Shown in pieces: positions 16,049-24,785 of a DNA stretch of 38,183 bases (the stretch's first letter is position 1; each line of letters begins with the position of its first letter). Where the stretch lies: assembly GCA_018714085.1 (NCBI GenBank), contig DVNY01000005.1:1-38183 (forward strand), given 5' to 3'. A model generated the notes under the pieces. It saw only the letters and a list, made by a program, of their open reading frames with translations. It was not told where the DNA came from and made no database searches. A program made the position numbers and the translations under genes. The stretch is from Candidatus Caccomonas pullistercoris. Lineage in GTDB: Bacteria; Bacteroidota; Bacteroidia; Bacteroidales; Bacteroidaceae.

Positions 16049-17266
16049 TCAGAAGTGGACTTCGCGGAAGATGGCTTCTGTGGCGCCGGCGTTGCGGCGG
16101 ATGTAATCGCCGGCGGCCTGACCGCTTTCAGCAAGGGCGTTGGAGTCGGTCAGGAGGCGGTCGGCCTGTGCTTGGAAGTCGTCGGCCGAGGTGATCTCAA
16201 AGCTGCCGCCGGCCTCGATGAGGTCTCGGGCCTCACGGAAGCGCTGGTTGTTCGGCCCGAAGAAGACGGGCACGCCATAGACAGCCGCTTCGGGCACGTT
16301 GTGGATGCCTACGCCGAAGCCGCCACCGACATAGGCGAGCGTGGCGTAGCGGTAGAGGCTCGAAAGGAGGCCGTAGCCGTCGATGATGAGGCAGTCGGCG
16401 TTGGCGGCGGTTTCCGGCGTGGCTTGGGAATAGCGCAGGGCCGGCCGTTCAAGGCGCTGCTCGATGCTGTTGAGGCGCTCCTCGTTCACCTCGTGCGGCG
16501 CGATGATGAGCTTTAACTCCGGGTGGCGGTTGAAGTAGGGGATGAGGATTTCCTCGTCGGGGGGCCAGGTGCTTCCGGCCACGATGGTGCGGCTGTCGCC
16601 TGTCAGGGCGGCAGCGAGCGGCAGGGGCTTGGCTTGGTTGCGGATGTCGATGACGCGGTCGAAGCGCGTGTCGCCCGTGACGCTCACCTGCGTTACGCCA
16701 AGGCCGCCCAGGAGCTCGCGCGACGCCTCATTCTGCACAAAGAAGTGGTTGAAACGGTGCAGCACACGGGCATAGCCACGGCCGTAGGGGCGGAAGAAAA
16801 TCTGGTCGTTGCGGAAGATGCTCGACACGCTGTATACCGGCACGCCGGCACGGTGGAGCGCGTCTATGTAGTGGTGCCAGAATTCATACTTGATGAAGAA
16901 TGCTTTTTCCGGCCGTACCATGCGGATGAAGCGCCGGGCGTTCAGCGGTGTGTCGAACGGCAGGTAGCAGACGATGTCGGCTCCGGCATAATCCTTGCGC
17001 ACTTCGTAGCCCGACGGGGAGAAGAACGTGAGCAGGATGCGCTTTTCCGGGTGTTCGCGGCGCAGCCTCTCCATGATGGGGCGGCCTTGTTCGAATTCGC
17101 CGAGCGAGGCGGCGTGGAACCAGACGTAGTTTTGCCCCTCTTTCGCGTGGTCGCGCAGGATGCGCCACGTCTGTCGGTGCCCCTTTATCATCAGGCGGGC
17201 TTTGCGGTTGGTCAGCGAAGCCAGTCGCACGGCCAGCGTGTAGAGGTAGATGGCGATAGTGTACAT
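16049..17266 (-). CDS. waaA: 3-deoxy-D-manno-octulosonic acid (Kdo) transferase
   Basis: A 405-residue, N-terminally anchored, cytoplasmic-face glycosyltransferase that adds Kdo from CMP-Kdo to lipid A precursor. The N-terminal half carries FHAASLGEFEQGRPI with Glu57 as the family's catalytic base, and LTFFSPSGYEVRKDY. The C-terminal half has the donor-binding pattern VAGSTWPPDEE, ...LAYVGGGFGVGIHNVPEAAVYGVPVFFGPNNQ. Length is normal. It follows gltX by 21 bases, so the two are probably one transcript. Confidence 0.94.
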   Translation of the reverse strand: MYTIAIYLYTLAVRLASLTNRKARLMIKGHRQTWRILRDHAKEGQNYVWFHAASLGEFEQGRPIMERLRREHPEKRILLTFFSPSGYEVRKDYAGADIVCYLPFDTPLNARRFIRMVRPEKAFFIKYEFWHHYIDALHRAGVPVYSVSSIFRNDQIFFRPYGRGYARVLHRFNHFFVQNEASRELLGGLGVTQVSVTGDTRFDRVIDIRNQAKPLPLAAALTGDSRTIVAGSTWPPDEEILIPYFNRHPELKLIIAPHEVNEERLNSIEQRLERPALRYSQATPETAANADCLIIDGYGLLSSLYRYATLAYVGGGFGVGIHNVPEAAVYGVPVFFGPNNQRFREARDLIEAGGSFEITSADDFQAQADRLLTDSNALAESGQAAGDYIRRNAGATEAIFREVHF

Positions 17267-17287
17267 CTCCGGTGGTGTTACAGGCGG

Positions 17288-18805
17288 TTATTTCAACGCT
17301 TCGATGGCGCGGTGCATACGGTTGAGCGTTTCTTCTTTGCCCAGGAACGCGGCGAGCTCGTACATGTCTGGCCCTTTCCCGGTACCGACGAGGCAGACGC
17401 GCCATGCGTTCCACGGCTTGATGCCTGTCTGTTCAGCCCACGGGTCGACGGCGGCTTTTTGTGCCTCGGCGCTGAAATCGTCGAGGCCTTCGAGCAGGCT
17501 GGCCAGCTGGCTCATCTCGGCACCAGTTGTCTCTTTCCAGTTTTTGCGGGTGAACTTGTCGTCCATCGAATAGGTGCCGGGAGCGATGAAGAAGAAGTCG
17601 CAAAGCGGCCACAGCTCGTGGATGAAATTGATCTTCTTCATCTTCATCATGCCTACCACGGCCGTGACGCGCTCCATGGGAGCCGTGATGCCGTTCTGGC
17701 GGAGGATCTTGTCGAATGCAGGGGCGAGTGTTGCGTCGTCGGTTTTAAGGATGTATTCCCGGTTGAACCACATGCCTTTGACGTAGTCGAACTTGGCGCC
17801 TGCTTTGCTGCAATGGCCGATGTCGAACAGGCGGATGAGCTCGTCCATTGACAGGATTTCCTGATCCGTTCCCGGGTTCCAGCCCAGCAGGGCAAGGAAA
17901 TTGATGACGGCTTCGGGCAGGTAGCCGCTCTCGCGATAGCCTGTCGAGATGTCGCCCGACTTCGGGTCGTGCCACTCCAAGGGGAACACGGGGAAGCCCA
18001 GACGGTCGCCGTCGCGTTTTGAGAGTTTCCCTTTGCCGTCCGGTTTGAGCAGGAGGGGCAGGTGGGCGAAACGGGGCATCGTGTCGGCCCATCCCAGCGC
18101 CCGGTAAAGCAGCACGTGCAGGGGGGCTGAGGGCAGCCACTCTTCGCCGCGGATGACGTGGGTGACGTGCATGAGATGGTCGTCGACGATGTTGGCCAAG
18201 TGATAGGTGGGCAGGTCGTCTGCCGATTTATAGAGGACTTTGTCGTCGAGGATGGAGGAATTTATCTTGACGTCACCGCGGATGAGATCGTCGACGTGGA
18301 CATCCTCGCCCGGCTCGACTTTGAAGCGGACGACGTATTGCGTACCTGCGTCGATGAGGCGTTTCACCTCGTCGGCCGGCAGGGTGAGCGAGTTGCGCAT
18401 CTGGCCGCGTGTCGAGGCGTCATATTGGAAATTTTTCACCTCGCCGCGTTTCGCTTCGAGCTCTTCGGGCGTGTCGAAGGCGATGTAGGCTTTGTCCTCG
18501 TTGAGCAGCTGGTCGACGTAGCGGCGATAGATGTCGCGGCGTTCCGACTGGCGGTAGGGGCCGTAGTCGCCGCCGATGCCGACGCCTTCGTCGAAATGGA
18601 TGCCCAGCCATCTGAACGATTCGATGATGTATTCCTCCGCTCCGGGGACGAAGCGGCTCGAATCGGTGTCCTCGATGCGGAGAATGAGCTGGCCGCCGTG
18701 TTGGCGGGCGAAGAGGTAGTTGTACAGGGCGGTGCGGACGCCGCCGATATGCAGGGGGCCCGTGGGGCTGGGTGCAAAGCGCACCCTTACGGTGGGTTCG
18801 GTCAT
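17288..18805 (-). CDS. gltX: Glutamyl-tRNA synthetase
   Basis: 505 residues from the start [22 protein letters not shown], which matches the family; the longer frame upstream runs through the promoter and is not used. It charges tRNA-Glu with glutamate. The class I signature is visible: PLHIGG at 17-22 (HIGH motif) and KLSKRDGDR near 256-264 (KMSKS motif), followed by the anticodon-binding helical half. A TAAATTTG promoter box lies 33 bases upstream. It heads a likely gltX-waaA unit that may continue into rnr-ispD. Confidence 0.96.
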   Translation of the reverse strand: MTEPTVRVRFAPSPTGPLHIGGVRTALYNYLFARQHGGQLILRIEDTDSSRFVPGAEEYIIESFRWLGIHFDEGVGIGGDYGPYRQSERRDIYRRYVDQLLNEDKAYIAFDTPEELEAKRGEVKNFQYDASTRGQMRNSLTLPADEVKRLIDAGTQYVVRFKVEPGEDVHVDDLIRGDVKINSSILDDKVLYKSADDLPTYHLANIVDDHLMHVTHVIRGEEWLPSAPLHVLLYRALGWADTMPRFAHLPLLLKPDGKGKLSKRDGDRLGFPVFPLEWHDPKSGDISTGYRESGYLPEAVINFLALLGWNPGTDQEILSMDELIRLFDIGHCSKAGAKFDYVKGMWFNREYILKTDDATLAPAFDKILRQNGITAPMERVTAVVGMMKMKKINFIHELWPLCDFFFIAPGTYSMDDKFTRKNWKETTGAEMSQLASLLEGLDDFSAEAQKAAVDPWAEQTGIKPWNAWRVCLVGTGKGPDMYELAAFLGKEETLNRMHRAIEALK

Positions 18806-18838
18806 GGGGCTGATGGCTTTTTTCTTTATATTACTCGG

Positions 18839-18846
18839 CAAATTTA
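18839..18846 (-). promoter_or_regulatory. -7 box TAAATTTG of gltX
   Basis: An exact TAnnTTTG match on the minus strand, 33 bases before the gltX ATG, with an A/T-rich leader between. It lies between gltX and the inverted repeat at 18962-19033, so gltX is expected to be transcribed apart from thrA. Confidence 0.65.
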
Positions 18847-18958
18847 CAATTTTTTTCGTTATGCCGGTCCTTTTTGCCACTTCATCGTGCGGGTGGAGGC
18901 CTGTCGCGGAATCGCCTTTGGGGACGGGCGGTCGTTTCGTCCGGAATGGGGCGGATAA

Positions 18959-19042
18959 CAATCAGGGCGACCGGAAATCCTGTCAGCCGTCCAGAAATTC
19001 CCAGACGGCTGACAGGATTTCCGGTCGCCCTGACCGTATTGG
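18959..19042. repeat. 21-bp array E forming a perfect 30-bp inverted repeat
   Basis: Four 21-bp units (starts near 18959, 18980, 19001, 19022) are arranged as a mirror. The arm 18962-18991 is the exact reverse complement of 19004-19033, 30 of 30 bases, around a 12-base loop (CAGAAATTCCCA). It lies between the 3' end of thrA and the promoter of gltX. Its strength and location allow it to stop transcription from thrA, but there is no T-run. Confidence 0.85.
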
Positions 19043-19053
19043 CGGCGTAGGCC

Positions 19054-21483
19054 TCAGATGTTGGCCACGCTCATGATGTCTGCGAAGACGCCGGCTGCCG
19101 TCACGTCGGCGCCTGCCCCGTAGCCTTGGATGAGCATGGGGTATTCGCGGTAGCGCTCGGTGGTGAGCAGAATGATGTTGTTCGAGCCCGCCAAGTCGTA
19201 GAACGGGTGGCCGAGTGGGATTTCGCGCAACCCCACACGTCCTTTCCCGTCACGCCATTCGGCCACGAAGCGCCACCGTTTCTGCTCTTGGGTGAGGCGT
19301 TGGCGGTCGGCCTCGAACTGGGCGTCGAGGCTGGGCAGGCGGTCCCAGAACGTGTCGAGCGTTCCGCCGAGGATGTCGTCGGGGATGAAAAGGTGTTTCT
19401 CGATGTCGTCGGCTTCGACGCGGTAGCCGCTCTCGCGGGCAAGGATGACGAGCTTGCGGATGACGTCCTGCCCCGATAGGTCGATGCGGGGGTCGGGTTC
19501 GCTGTACCCGTTGGCCTGCGCCATGCGCACGGCACTGCTCAGAGGAACGTCGGCCGAGAGGGTGTTGAACACGTAGTTCAGCGTGCCGCTCAGGACAGCT
19601 TCGATGCAAAGTATGCGGTCGCCCGAGTTGATCAGGTCGTTGATGGTGTTGATGATGGGCAGGCCGGCTCCGACGTTTGTCTCAAAGAGGAATTTGACTC
19701 CCCGGTCGCGTGCTGTCTGTTTCAGGCGCGTGTAGTTCTCGTAGGCCGACGAGGCGGCGATTTTGTTGGCCGCTACGACCGACACGTTGTGTTCCAGCAG
19801 GGTGGGATAGAGCGCGGCGATCTCCGGGCTTGCCGTGCAGTCGACGAAAACGGAGTTGAAAATGTTCATGTCCAGGATCTCGCGGCACAGGCGGTCGGCT
19901 CCGCCTGGTCCGCCGGCTTCCATAGCCTCGCGGTAAGCCGATGGGTCGATACCTTCGTCGTCGAAGGCGGCCTTGTGGCTGCTTGCCACGCCCACGAGGT
20001 TGATTTTCAGGCCTCGCTCGTCCATGAGGCGTTTGCGTTGCGAGGCAATCTGGCGGAGCAGGCTTCCTCCCACCGTGCCTGTCCCACAGACAAAGAGGTT
20101 CAGCTCCTGATACGTGCTCAGGAAACAACTGTCGTGGATGACGTTGAGGGCTTTCCGGAGTTGCTTGCGGTCGATGACGAATGACAGGTTCGTCTCCAAT
20201 GCGCCTTGGGCCAGCGCGATGACGCTGATGCCGTTACGTCCGAGCACGCCGAAGAGGCGGCCGGCAATCCCCGGGGTGTGTTTCATGCGTTCGCCCACGA
20301 CGGCCACCGTGGCCAACCCGTTGTCGAGTTGTGCGGGATACATGGCGCCGTCGGCGATCTCACTGGCAAACTCGCGGTCGAGGGCTTCGCAGGCGCGGCG
20401 GGCGTCGGCCTCCGTCATGCAGATGGATGTGCTTGTCTCTGACGAAGTCTGCGCCACCATGAACACGCTGATGCCGTGGTTGGCCAGTGTGGTGAAAATG
20501 CGGCGGTTGACGCCAATGACGCCTACCATGGAGAGGCCCGACACGGTCACCATGCTCGTTTCTTTGATCGACGAGATGCCGCGTATGGGTTGTGCCGATG
20601 GGGGGACGTCCTGTCGGATCGTGCTTCCTTTGGCGTCGGGATGGAAGGTGTTTTTGATACGGATGGGGATGTTCTTGACGCAGACGGGGTAAATCGTCGG
20701 CGGATAGATGACCTTTGCTCCGAAGTTGCAAAGGTCCATCGCTTCGCTGTATGTGAGGCTGTCTATGGTGTAAGCCGTGGGGATAACGCGCGGATCGGCC
20801 GTCATAAACCCGTCGACGTCTGTCCATATTTCCAGTTCGTCTGCCCCCAGTTCTGCGGCAAGGATGGCTGCGGTGTAGTCCGAGCCTCCCCTGCCGAGGT
20901 TGGTGGTTATGCCAGTGGTGGCGTCGCTCGCGATGAAACCAGGCACGACGGCGACGCCTGCCATTTCGGCCAGCTCGTCGTGGATGAGCGGGTTCGTGGC
21001 GTCGAAGTCGACAAGGCGTTTTCCGCCTTTCACCGTCGTTTTGATGAAGCGCCGCGCGTCGTGGCGGACGGCGTCCGGAATGAGCGACGTGACGATGAGC
21101 GAGGAAAGCCGTTCGCCATAAGCCACAATGGCGTCGGCAGTCTTGGGTGTCAGGTCTTGGATAAGGGAAACACCTTTGAAAATACTGCCCAGCTCTTCGA
21201 GCAGAGCGTCTGTCTGCGCCATAAGGCTGTCCCGGCTGTCGCCGGCAGGGATGACGTCGAGAATCATACGGTGGTGGCGTTCGACGAGCGCTGCATACGT
21301 ATCGAGGTAAGCACCGTCGCCTGCAGCCGCTTCGCGTGAGGCCTTGATCAGGCTGTCGGTGACTCCGCCGAGCGCGGAAACGACTACGACCGCAGGGCGG
21401 CTGGCGTTTCCGACTATTTGTTTCAGATTGAGGATACTCTCAGGCGAACCGACTGAGGTCCCTCCGAATTTCATCACTTTCAT
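19054..21483 (-). CDS. thrA: Bifunctional aspartate kinase / homoserine dehydrogenase I
   Basis: 809 residues. The N-terminal aspartokinase (VMKFGGTSVGS at 3-13) phosphorylates aspartate; two ACT-type regulatory segments lie around residues 310-450; the homoserine dehydrogenase half starts at FVCGTGTVGGSLL (about 465-477, Rossmann NAD(P)-binding) and contains VAANKIA and the FETNVGAGLPII and LSGTLNYVFNTL motifs. The enzyme catalyses the first and third steps towards threonine and methionine. The start at 21483 is chosen because upstream frame lacks homology. In many Bacteroidales thrA is followed by other thr genes, but here gltX follows across a strong inverted repeat. Confidence 0.95.
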   Translation of the reverse strand: MKVMKFGGTSVGSPESILNLKQIVGNASRPAVVVVSALGGVTDSLIKASREAAAGDGAYLDTYAALVERHHRMILDVIPAGDSRDSLMAQTDALLEELGSIFKGVSLIQDLTPKTADAIVAYGERLSSLIVTSLIPDAVRHDARRFIKTTVKGGKRLVDFDATNPLIHDELAEMAGVAVVPGFIASDATTGITTNLGRGGSDYTAAILAAELGADELEIWTDVDGFMTADPRVIPTAYTIDSLTYSEAMDLCNFGAKVIYPPTIYPVCVKNIPIRIKNTFHPDAKGSTIRQDVPPSAQPIRGISSIKETSMVTVSGLSMVGVIGVNRRIFTTLANHGISVFMVAQTSSETSTSICMTEADARRACEALDREFASEIADGAMYPAQLDNGLATVAVVGERMKHTPGIAGRLFGVLGRNGISVIALAQGALETNLSFVIDRKQLRKALNVIHDSCFLSTYQELNLFVCGTGTVGGSLLRQIASQRKRLMDERGLKINLVGVASSHKAAFDDEGIDPSAYREAMEAGGPGGADRLCREILDMNIFNSVFVDCTASPEIAALYPTLLEHNVSVVAANKIAASSAYENYTRLKQTARDRGVKFLFETNVGAGLPIINTINDLINSGDRILCIEAVLSGTLNYVFNTLSADVPLSSAVRMAQANGYSEPDPRIDLSGQDVIRKLVILARESGYRVEADDIEKHLFIPDDILGGTLDTFWDRLPSLDAQFEADRQRLTQEQKRWRFVAEWRDGKGRVGLREIPLGHPFYDLAGSNNIILLTTERYREYPMLIQGYGAGADVTAAGVFADIMSVANI

Positions 21484-21549
21484 CGCTGAATCTGTCGTTA
21501 GGGGCGGAGCACGTCCGCCGTGTGAGTCGTGTTTTGGCCGAAGCCGTTG

Positions 21550-21557
21550 CAAAAGTA
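21550..21557 (-). promoter_or_regulatory. -7 box TACTTTTG of thrA
   Basis: An exact TAnnTTTG match on the minus strand, 66 bases before the thrA ATG. It gives a leader of about 60 bases with a GC-rich hairpin (GGCGGAC/GTCCGCC-like, near 21511-21521). No threonine/isoleucine-rich leader peptide is evident. Confidence 0.6.
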
Positions 21558-21591
21558 GGAATAAAACTTTATCGGGCTAACGCTGAGGGCA

Positions 21592-21670
21592 TAAAAAAGG
21601 GCGAACACCGCATCCCTGCGCCGTTCGCCCGAAACATCTCTATAAGCTTAATATAAACCTAAAACAACTA
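21592..21670 (-). ncRNA. Candidate sigma-54-driven small RNA (about 79 nt)
   Basis: A short transcript is predicted between a consensus sigma-54 promoter and a rho-independent terminator on the minus strand. The 5' part is AT-rich and unstructured (TTAGTTGTTTTAGG...); the 3' part is the terminator hairpin with stem 21599-21606/21623-21630 and a six-T tract. A 22-codon frame starting at an ATG near 21637 exists but reads through the terminator and has no good start context, so a non-coding RNA is the simpler reading. It ends 35 bases before the thrA promoter, so it is an independent unit. I know of no named family that it matches. Confidence 0.5.
21599..21630 (-). terminator. Rho-independent terminator upstream of thrA
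   Basis: GGGCGAAC pairs with GTTCGCCC over 8 bp, with further CGC/GCG pairing inside. On the minus strand it is followed by TTTTTTAT. No protein gene lies upstream on that strand, so it must end a non-coding transcript. Confidence 0.8.
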
Positions 21671-21680
21671 ACCTAAGAAT

Positions 21681-21697
21681 TGCAACAGCCGTGCCAA
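21681..21697 (-). promoter_or_regulatory. Sigma-54 (RpoN) promoter
   Basis: The minus strand reads TTGGCACGGCTGTTGCA, matching the YTGGCACG-N4-TTGCW consensus at every defined position. The GG (21695-21694) and GC (21683-21682) doublets are at the required -24/-12 spacing, giving a start near 21670. It reads away from dacB, towards the terminator at 21599-21630. Confidence 0.7.
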
Positions 21698-21819
21698 ACA
21701 TTCCAATGCGGGACGATAAAAAAGTAGGCATACGCTTGATTTTGCTCTAAATACAGAGGAAAAATCTTTTTAGGGCGGGAAAAAACGAAAACGGAGATGG
21801 CTCGATGCGCCTCGCAGTG

Positions 21820-21878
21820 TGTGGAATGACTGTGGAAGTGTGGAAAAAATCGGCATCCGTTCCCGCTTGTTCCACAGT
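21820..21878. repeat. TGTGGAA cluster, possible activator-binding region
   Basis: TGTGGAA occurs at 21820-21826, 21831-21837 and 21839-21845. An inverted partner lies at 21870-21878, making a 9-bp inverted repeat (ACTGTGGAA at 21829-21837 with TTCCACAGT) with a 32-base spacer. Measured from the sigma-54 start it is about 150-210 bases upstream, the usual range for enhancer-binding activators. It is also upstream of dacB. Confidence 0.4.
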
Positions 21879-21940
21879 GTAGGGAGGCGAATGTCGGCGA
21901 CACGCAGGCGGGATGGATGTACGGGTAGCGAAAAAATGCG

Positions 21941-21948
21941 TAACTTTG
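21941..21948 (+). promoter_or_regulatory. -7 box TAACTTTG of dacB
   Basis: An exact TAnnTTTG match 39 bases before the ATG at 21988. The predicted leader of about 33 bases ends in GGTTGGAAGAAGAC. Confidence 0.6.
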
Positions 21949-21987
21949 CGCCAAACCATCGAAGCCTGAAAAAGGTTGGAAGAAGAC

Positions 21988-23241
21988 ATGAAACGTGATC
22001 TCGCACACATTATTATTATATATATAGTTGCCATAGGTGCGTGGCTCGCAAGTTGTCGGACATACGCTCAGACTTTCACAATCCGTAGTTTGATAGCCGA
22101 GCATGAGGCACAGACTGTCGCCGATAGTTCTCTCGATTGGCCGGGGCATCTGCAAGCCCGTTTGGACGAACTGGCCTGCAATCCGATGTTCGAACACAGC
22201 CAGCTGGGACTGTACGTGTATGACTTGACCGCCGATTCAGCACTTTTCGAGCGAGGCAAGCGGCAGTTGTTGCGTCCGGCTTCGACACAGAAACTCCTGA
22301 CAGCCATCACCGCGCTCGCGCAGTTGGGTGGGTCCTACCGGTTCGAGACGGCGATGTACCGCACGGGCGAGTTGGTGGATTCCGTGCTTCATGGCGACCT
22401 TTACGTCGTCGGAGGCTTCGATCCTCGTTTCGGTCACGACGACTTGCGCGCCATGGTTGACAAACTGGCTTCGTCCGGCGTGCGGCGTATCGACGGACGG
22501 CTCTTTCTCGACGTGTCGATGAAGGACACACTCGCATGGGGGTGGGGATGGTGCTGGGACGACGAACTGGCTCCCTTGTCACCCCTGACGGTGAATGGCC
22601 ACGACGACTTTTCTGACGCCCTGTTCCGTGCGCTCAGAGCGGTGGGGATTTCTTTCGTCGGGGCGACGGAGAAAGCCGTGTGCCCGGCCGATGCCGTGTT
22701 TGTCGCCTCGCGTCATCATAGCATGGATCAGATCTTGACGGAAGCCCTGAAAGAAAGCGATAACCATTATGCCGAAGCCCTCTTCTACCAGCTTGGCGCG
22801 CAAGATGGTACGGCCTATCCTTCGGGCGAGGAATCAGCACGGTGCGTCGAGCGACTTGTGACGAGCCTCGGCTTTTCGTCTTCAGACTGTCGGGTGGCTG
22901 ACGGCAGCGGACTCTCACTTTATAATTATCTGACGCCGGAAGTGCTCGTCGCGGCCTTGCGTTATGCTTATCAGAACAGCGGGATCTACGCCCACTTGAA
23001 GCCCGCGCTCCCCGTGGCCGGCTGTGACGGCACCTTGCGCCGACGCATGACGACCGGGAATGCTTGTGCGAATGTCTTTGCAAAGACCGGAACGGTCGAG
23101 GGCGTCAGCACGTTAGCCGGTTATGCCGTGGCCGCAAATGGCCACGTCCTCTGCTTTGCCATTATGAACCAAGGAGTGTTGCGCCAAGCTCCTGCACGAC
23201 GTTTTCAAGACAGTGTCTGCGAAGCTCTCACGTCGCCCTGA
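21988..23241 (+). CDS. dacB: D-alanyl-D-alanine carboxypeptidase/endopeptidase (PBP4, peptidase S13)
   Basis: 417 residues from the ATG at 21988; an upstream in-frame TTG at 21976 is less likely. The N-terminus is a signal sequence (IIIIYIVAIGAWLASC...TYAQ); LASC also resembles a lipobox, so it may be anchored by Cys23 or cleaved after TYAQ. The three penicillin-binding motifs are present: S99-TQ-K102, SDN near 257-259 and KTG near 366-368. The enzyme trims peptidoglycan stem peptides or cleaves cross-links in the periplasm. It is slightly shorter than typical homologues of about 470 residues. It forms its own unit between two promoters. Confidence 0.88.
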   Translation: MKRDLAHIIIIYIVAIGAWLASCRTYAQTFTIRSLIAEHEAQTVADSSLDWPGHLQARLDELACNPMFEHSQLGLYVYDLTADSALFERGKRQLLRPASTQKLLTAITALAQLGGSYRFETAMYRTGELVDSVLHGDLYVVGGFDPRFGHDDLRAMVDKLASSGVRRIDGRLFLDVSMKDTLAWGWGWCWDDELAPLSPLTVNGHDDFSDALFRALRAVGISFVGATEKAVCPADAVFVASRHHSMDQILTEALKESDNHYAEALFYQLGAQDGTAYPSGEESARCVERLVTSLGFSSSDCRVADGSGLSLYNYLTPEVLVAALRYAYQNSGIYAHLKPALPVAGCDGTLRRRMTTGNACANVFAKTGTVEGVSTLAGYAVAANGHVLCFAIMNQGVLRQAPARRFQDSVCEALTSP

Positions 23242-23354
23242 TCGTGCCGGAAACTGTCCGTCCCCAGCCCGGAGCGTATGGCGGAAGTCGGGAGGTAATA
23301 GATAAAATTCACTAAAAAAGACGGGGAACTTACTGCCAGCGGGGCAATTGTGAC

Positions 23355-23362
23355 TATCTTTG
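23355..23362 (+). promoter_or_regulatory. -7 box TATCTTTG of the envelope operon
   Basis: An exact TAnnTTTG match 43 bases before the ATG at 23406. It is the only clear promoter box seen before the six-gene envelope cluster, which then runs with overlaps or short gaps. Confidence 0.65.
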
Positions 23363-23405
23363 CAACCTGTATAACCATTGCAATAGTCTGTACATTTCAT
23401 TTCTT

Positions 23406-24785
23406 ATGACGAAAAAGTCAACAGTAGCCGCCATGTTGAGCGTGCTGGCCTGTCTTTTGCCCATGACCGGATGCATGGACGACAACGTAGCCAGCAGCGG
23501 CACTTCGGGCCGGTGCGCAGTGACGGCCGTGGCTCTCGGTGGGATGCACGTGCGTGTGAACACCGTCACTCCTGCCGGGAACGACACTTCCTATCTGACT
23601 ACGCTTTCGGGCAATTACACCCCGATGCAAATAGACCAGCGCGGACTGCGCATATATAACCGCGACTCACTTCCCATGGGGACGATCGTGAGCAGCGTCG
23701 CTTTCTCACGCTTCACGGCTGACGGCGTCCTCGCCCTCCGTACACCCGCCGGAATAGACACCCTGTTCAGTACGAGTGACAGCATCGACTGTTCGCAACC
23801 CAGAACATTCGTGGTGTATGCGACGGATGGAACCTCGAAGAAAGAATACACCCTTACGCTGAACGTACACCAGCAAGAAGGCAACGAGTTCACTTGGGGG
23901 CGAACGGCGTCAGCCTTGCCCGATCTGGCCTCTCTGGTGAAGCCGAAGGCTGTGGCTTTGGCTGGTGGTGTGCTTGGGGTCTACGGTTTGCAAAGCGGTG
24001 TCCCCGTTTTCTTGAAAGCGACGACGTCCGAGGCGGACGAGTGGACAACAGTTTCGCTCACAGGTGATGTGGCAGGCTTTGAACCTCGCTCGGTAGTTGG
24101 GATGGGCGGCCGTCTTTATGCCAACGGCGATGCCGGACTCATCACGTCGGCCGACGGGCTTGCGTGGAGCACCGTGCCTGGCGGTTTGCCTGTCGTGGCT
24201 GTTTCGACCGATAGCCTGTTCGCCATTCAAGGTGATGCTTTTTTCAGTTCGGCCGACGGCTCGAATTGGGTGCGGAATGCGCACGATGCCGACGGCGTCC
24301 TGCCGACATCGGATTATGCGGCGGTATGTACGCCATCGACGATGTACGAGGCTTACGAAGATCTCCTCCTGACGGGCGTTCATGAAGAAAAAGTTGTTGT
24401 CTGGAAACGAAATCTCGATCGGCTGAATCACAATACATACCCGTGGACATATTATACGCCTACTGAGGAAAACACGCTCACTCTTCCGCTTATGACGTCT
24501 ACCACACTCGTTCCGTACGACGACAAAGTGCTGGCCTTCGGGCTTAGTGCGGCTGGGGAGCTGGAAAGCTACATCAGTTCCGACGGCGGGCGGACATGGA
24601 AGGATGAAGCTAGTGGCTATACTTTCCCCGTCGTGTCCGATCCGACGGACATTTCCGCCGTAAGCGACGCCGAGGGTTTCCTGTGGATCGTTTGCTCCGG
24701 TAGTGGCGAAGTATGGCGAGGACGGCTCAACCGCATGAGTTGGAGCGAAGACGACGGCGCTTTCGAACGTAACGTGGTGCAGTGA
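23406..24785 (+). CDS. DUF6242-like lipoprotein (predicted beta-propeller)
   Basis: 459 residues with a lipoprotein signal peptide (LLPMTGC, lipidated Cys near residue 23). Residues about 30-160 form a beta-rich domain with cadherin-like spacing (PRTFVVYATDGTSKKEYTLTLNVHQQ). The rest has recurring WYS-type strands (LITSADGLAWSTVPGG, FFSSADGSNWVRNA, SYISSDGGRTWKDEASG), the signature of a BNR/sialidase-like propeller. It matches my recollection of the Bacteroidales DUF6242 family. The function is unknown; it is exported, probably to the outer membrane. The stop overlaps the next start (TGATG), so the two are translationally coupled. Confidence 0.75.
   Translation: MTKKSTVAAMLSVLACLLPMTGCMDDNVASSGTSGRCAVTAVALGGMHVRVNTVTPAGNDTSYLTTLSGNYTPMQIDQRGLRIYNRDSLPMGTIVSSVAFSRFTADGVLALRTPAGIDTLFSTSDSIDCSQPRTFVVYATDGTSKKEYTLTLNVHQQEGNEFTWGRTASALPDLASLVKPKAVALAGGVLGVYGLQSGVPVFLKATTSEADEWTTVSLTGDVAGFEPRSVVGMGGRLYANGDAGLITSADGLAWSTVPGGLPVVAVSTDSLFAIQGDAFFSSADGSNWVRNAHDADGVLPTSDYAAVCTPSTMYEAYEDLLLTGVHEEKVVVWKRNLDRLNHNTYPWTYYTPTEENTLTLPLMTSTTLVPYDDKVLAFGLSAAGELESYISSDGGRTWKDEASGYTFPVVSDPTDISAVSDAEGFLWIVCSGSGEVWRGRLNRMSWSEDDGAFERNVVQ

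Larger units (their letters stand above)
21484..21987. other. Gene-free interval between thrA and dacB
   Basis: No protein gene is supported. From left to right it holds the thrA leader and promoter, the candidate small RNA with its terminator, the sigma-54 promoter, an AT-rich stretch, the TGTGGAA cluster and the dacB promoter. The interval is clearly more AT-rich than the flanking genes. Confidence 0.6.

Noticed and set aside
16597-16620. Additional 21-bp repeat unit inside waaA
   Set aside because: CCTGTCAGGGC is shared with the argC unit, but there is no second phased copy and the residues (ALTGDSRT) fit normal WaaA sequence.
16523-17851. Plus-strand frame opposite waaA and gltX
   Set aside because: Val/Asp/His-rich shadow of two confident minus-strand genes.
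21499-21600. Threonine/isoleucine attenuator leader for thrA
   Set aside because: The terminator lies upstream of the thrA promoter box and no Thr/Ile-rich leader peptide is found.
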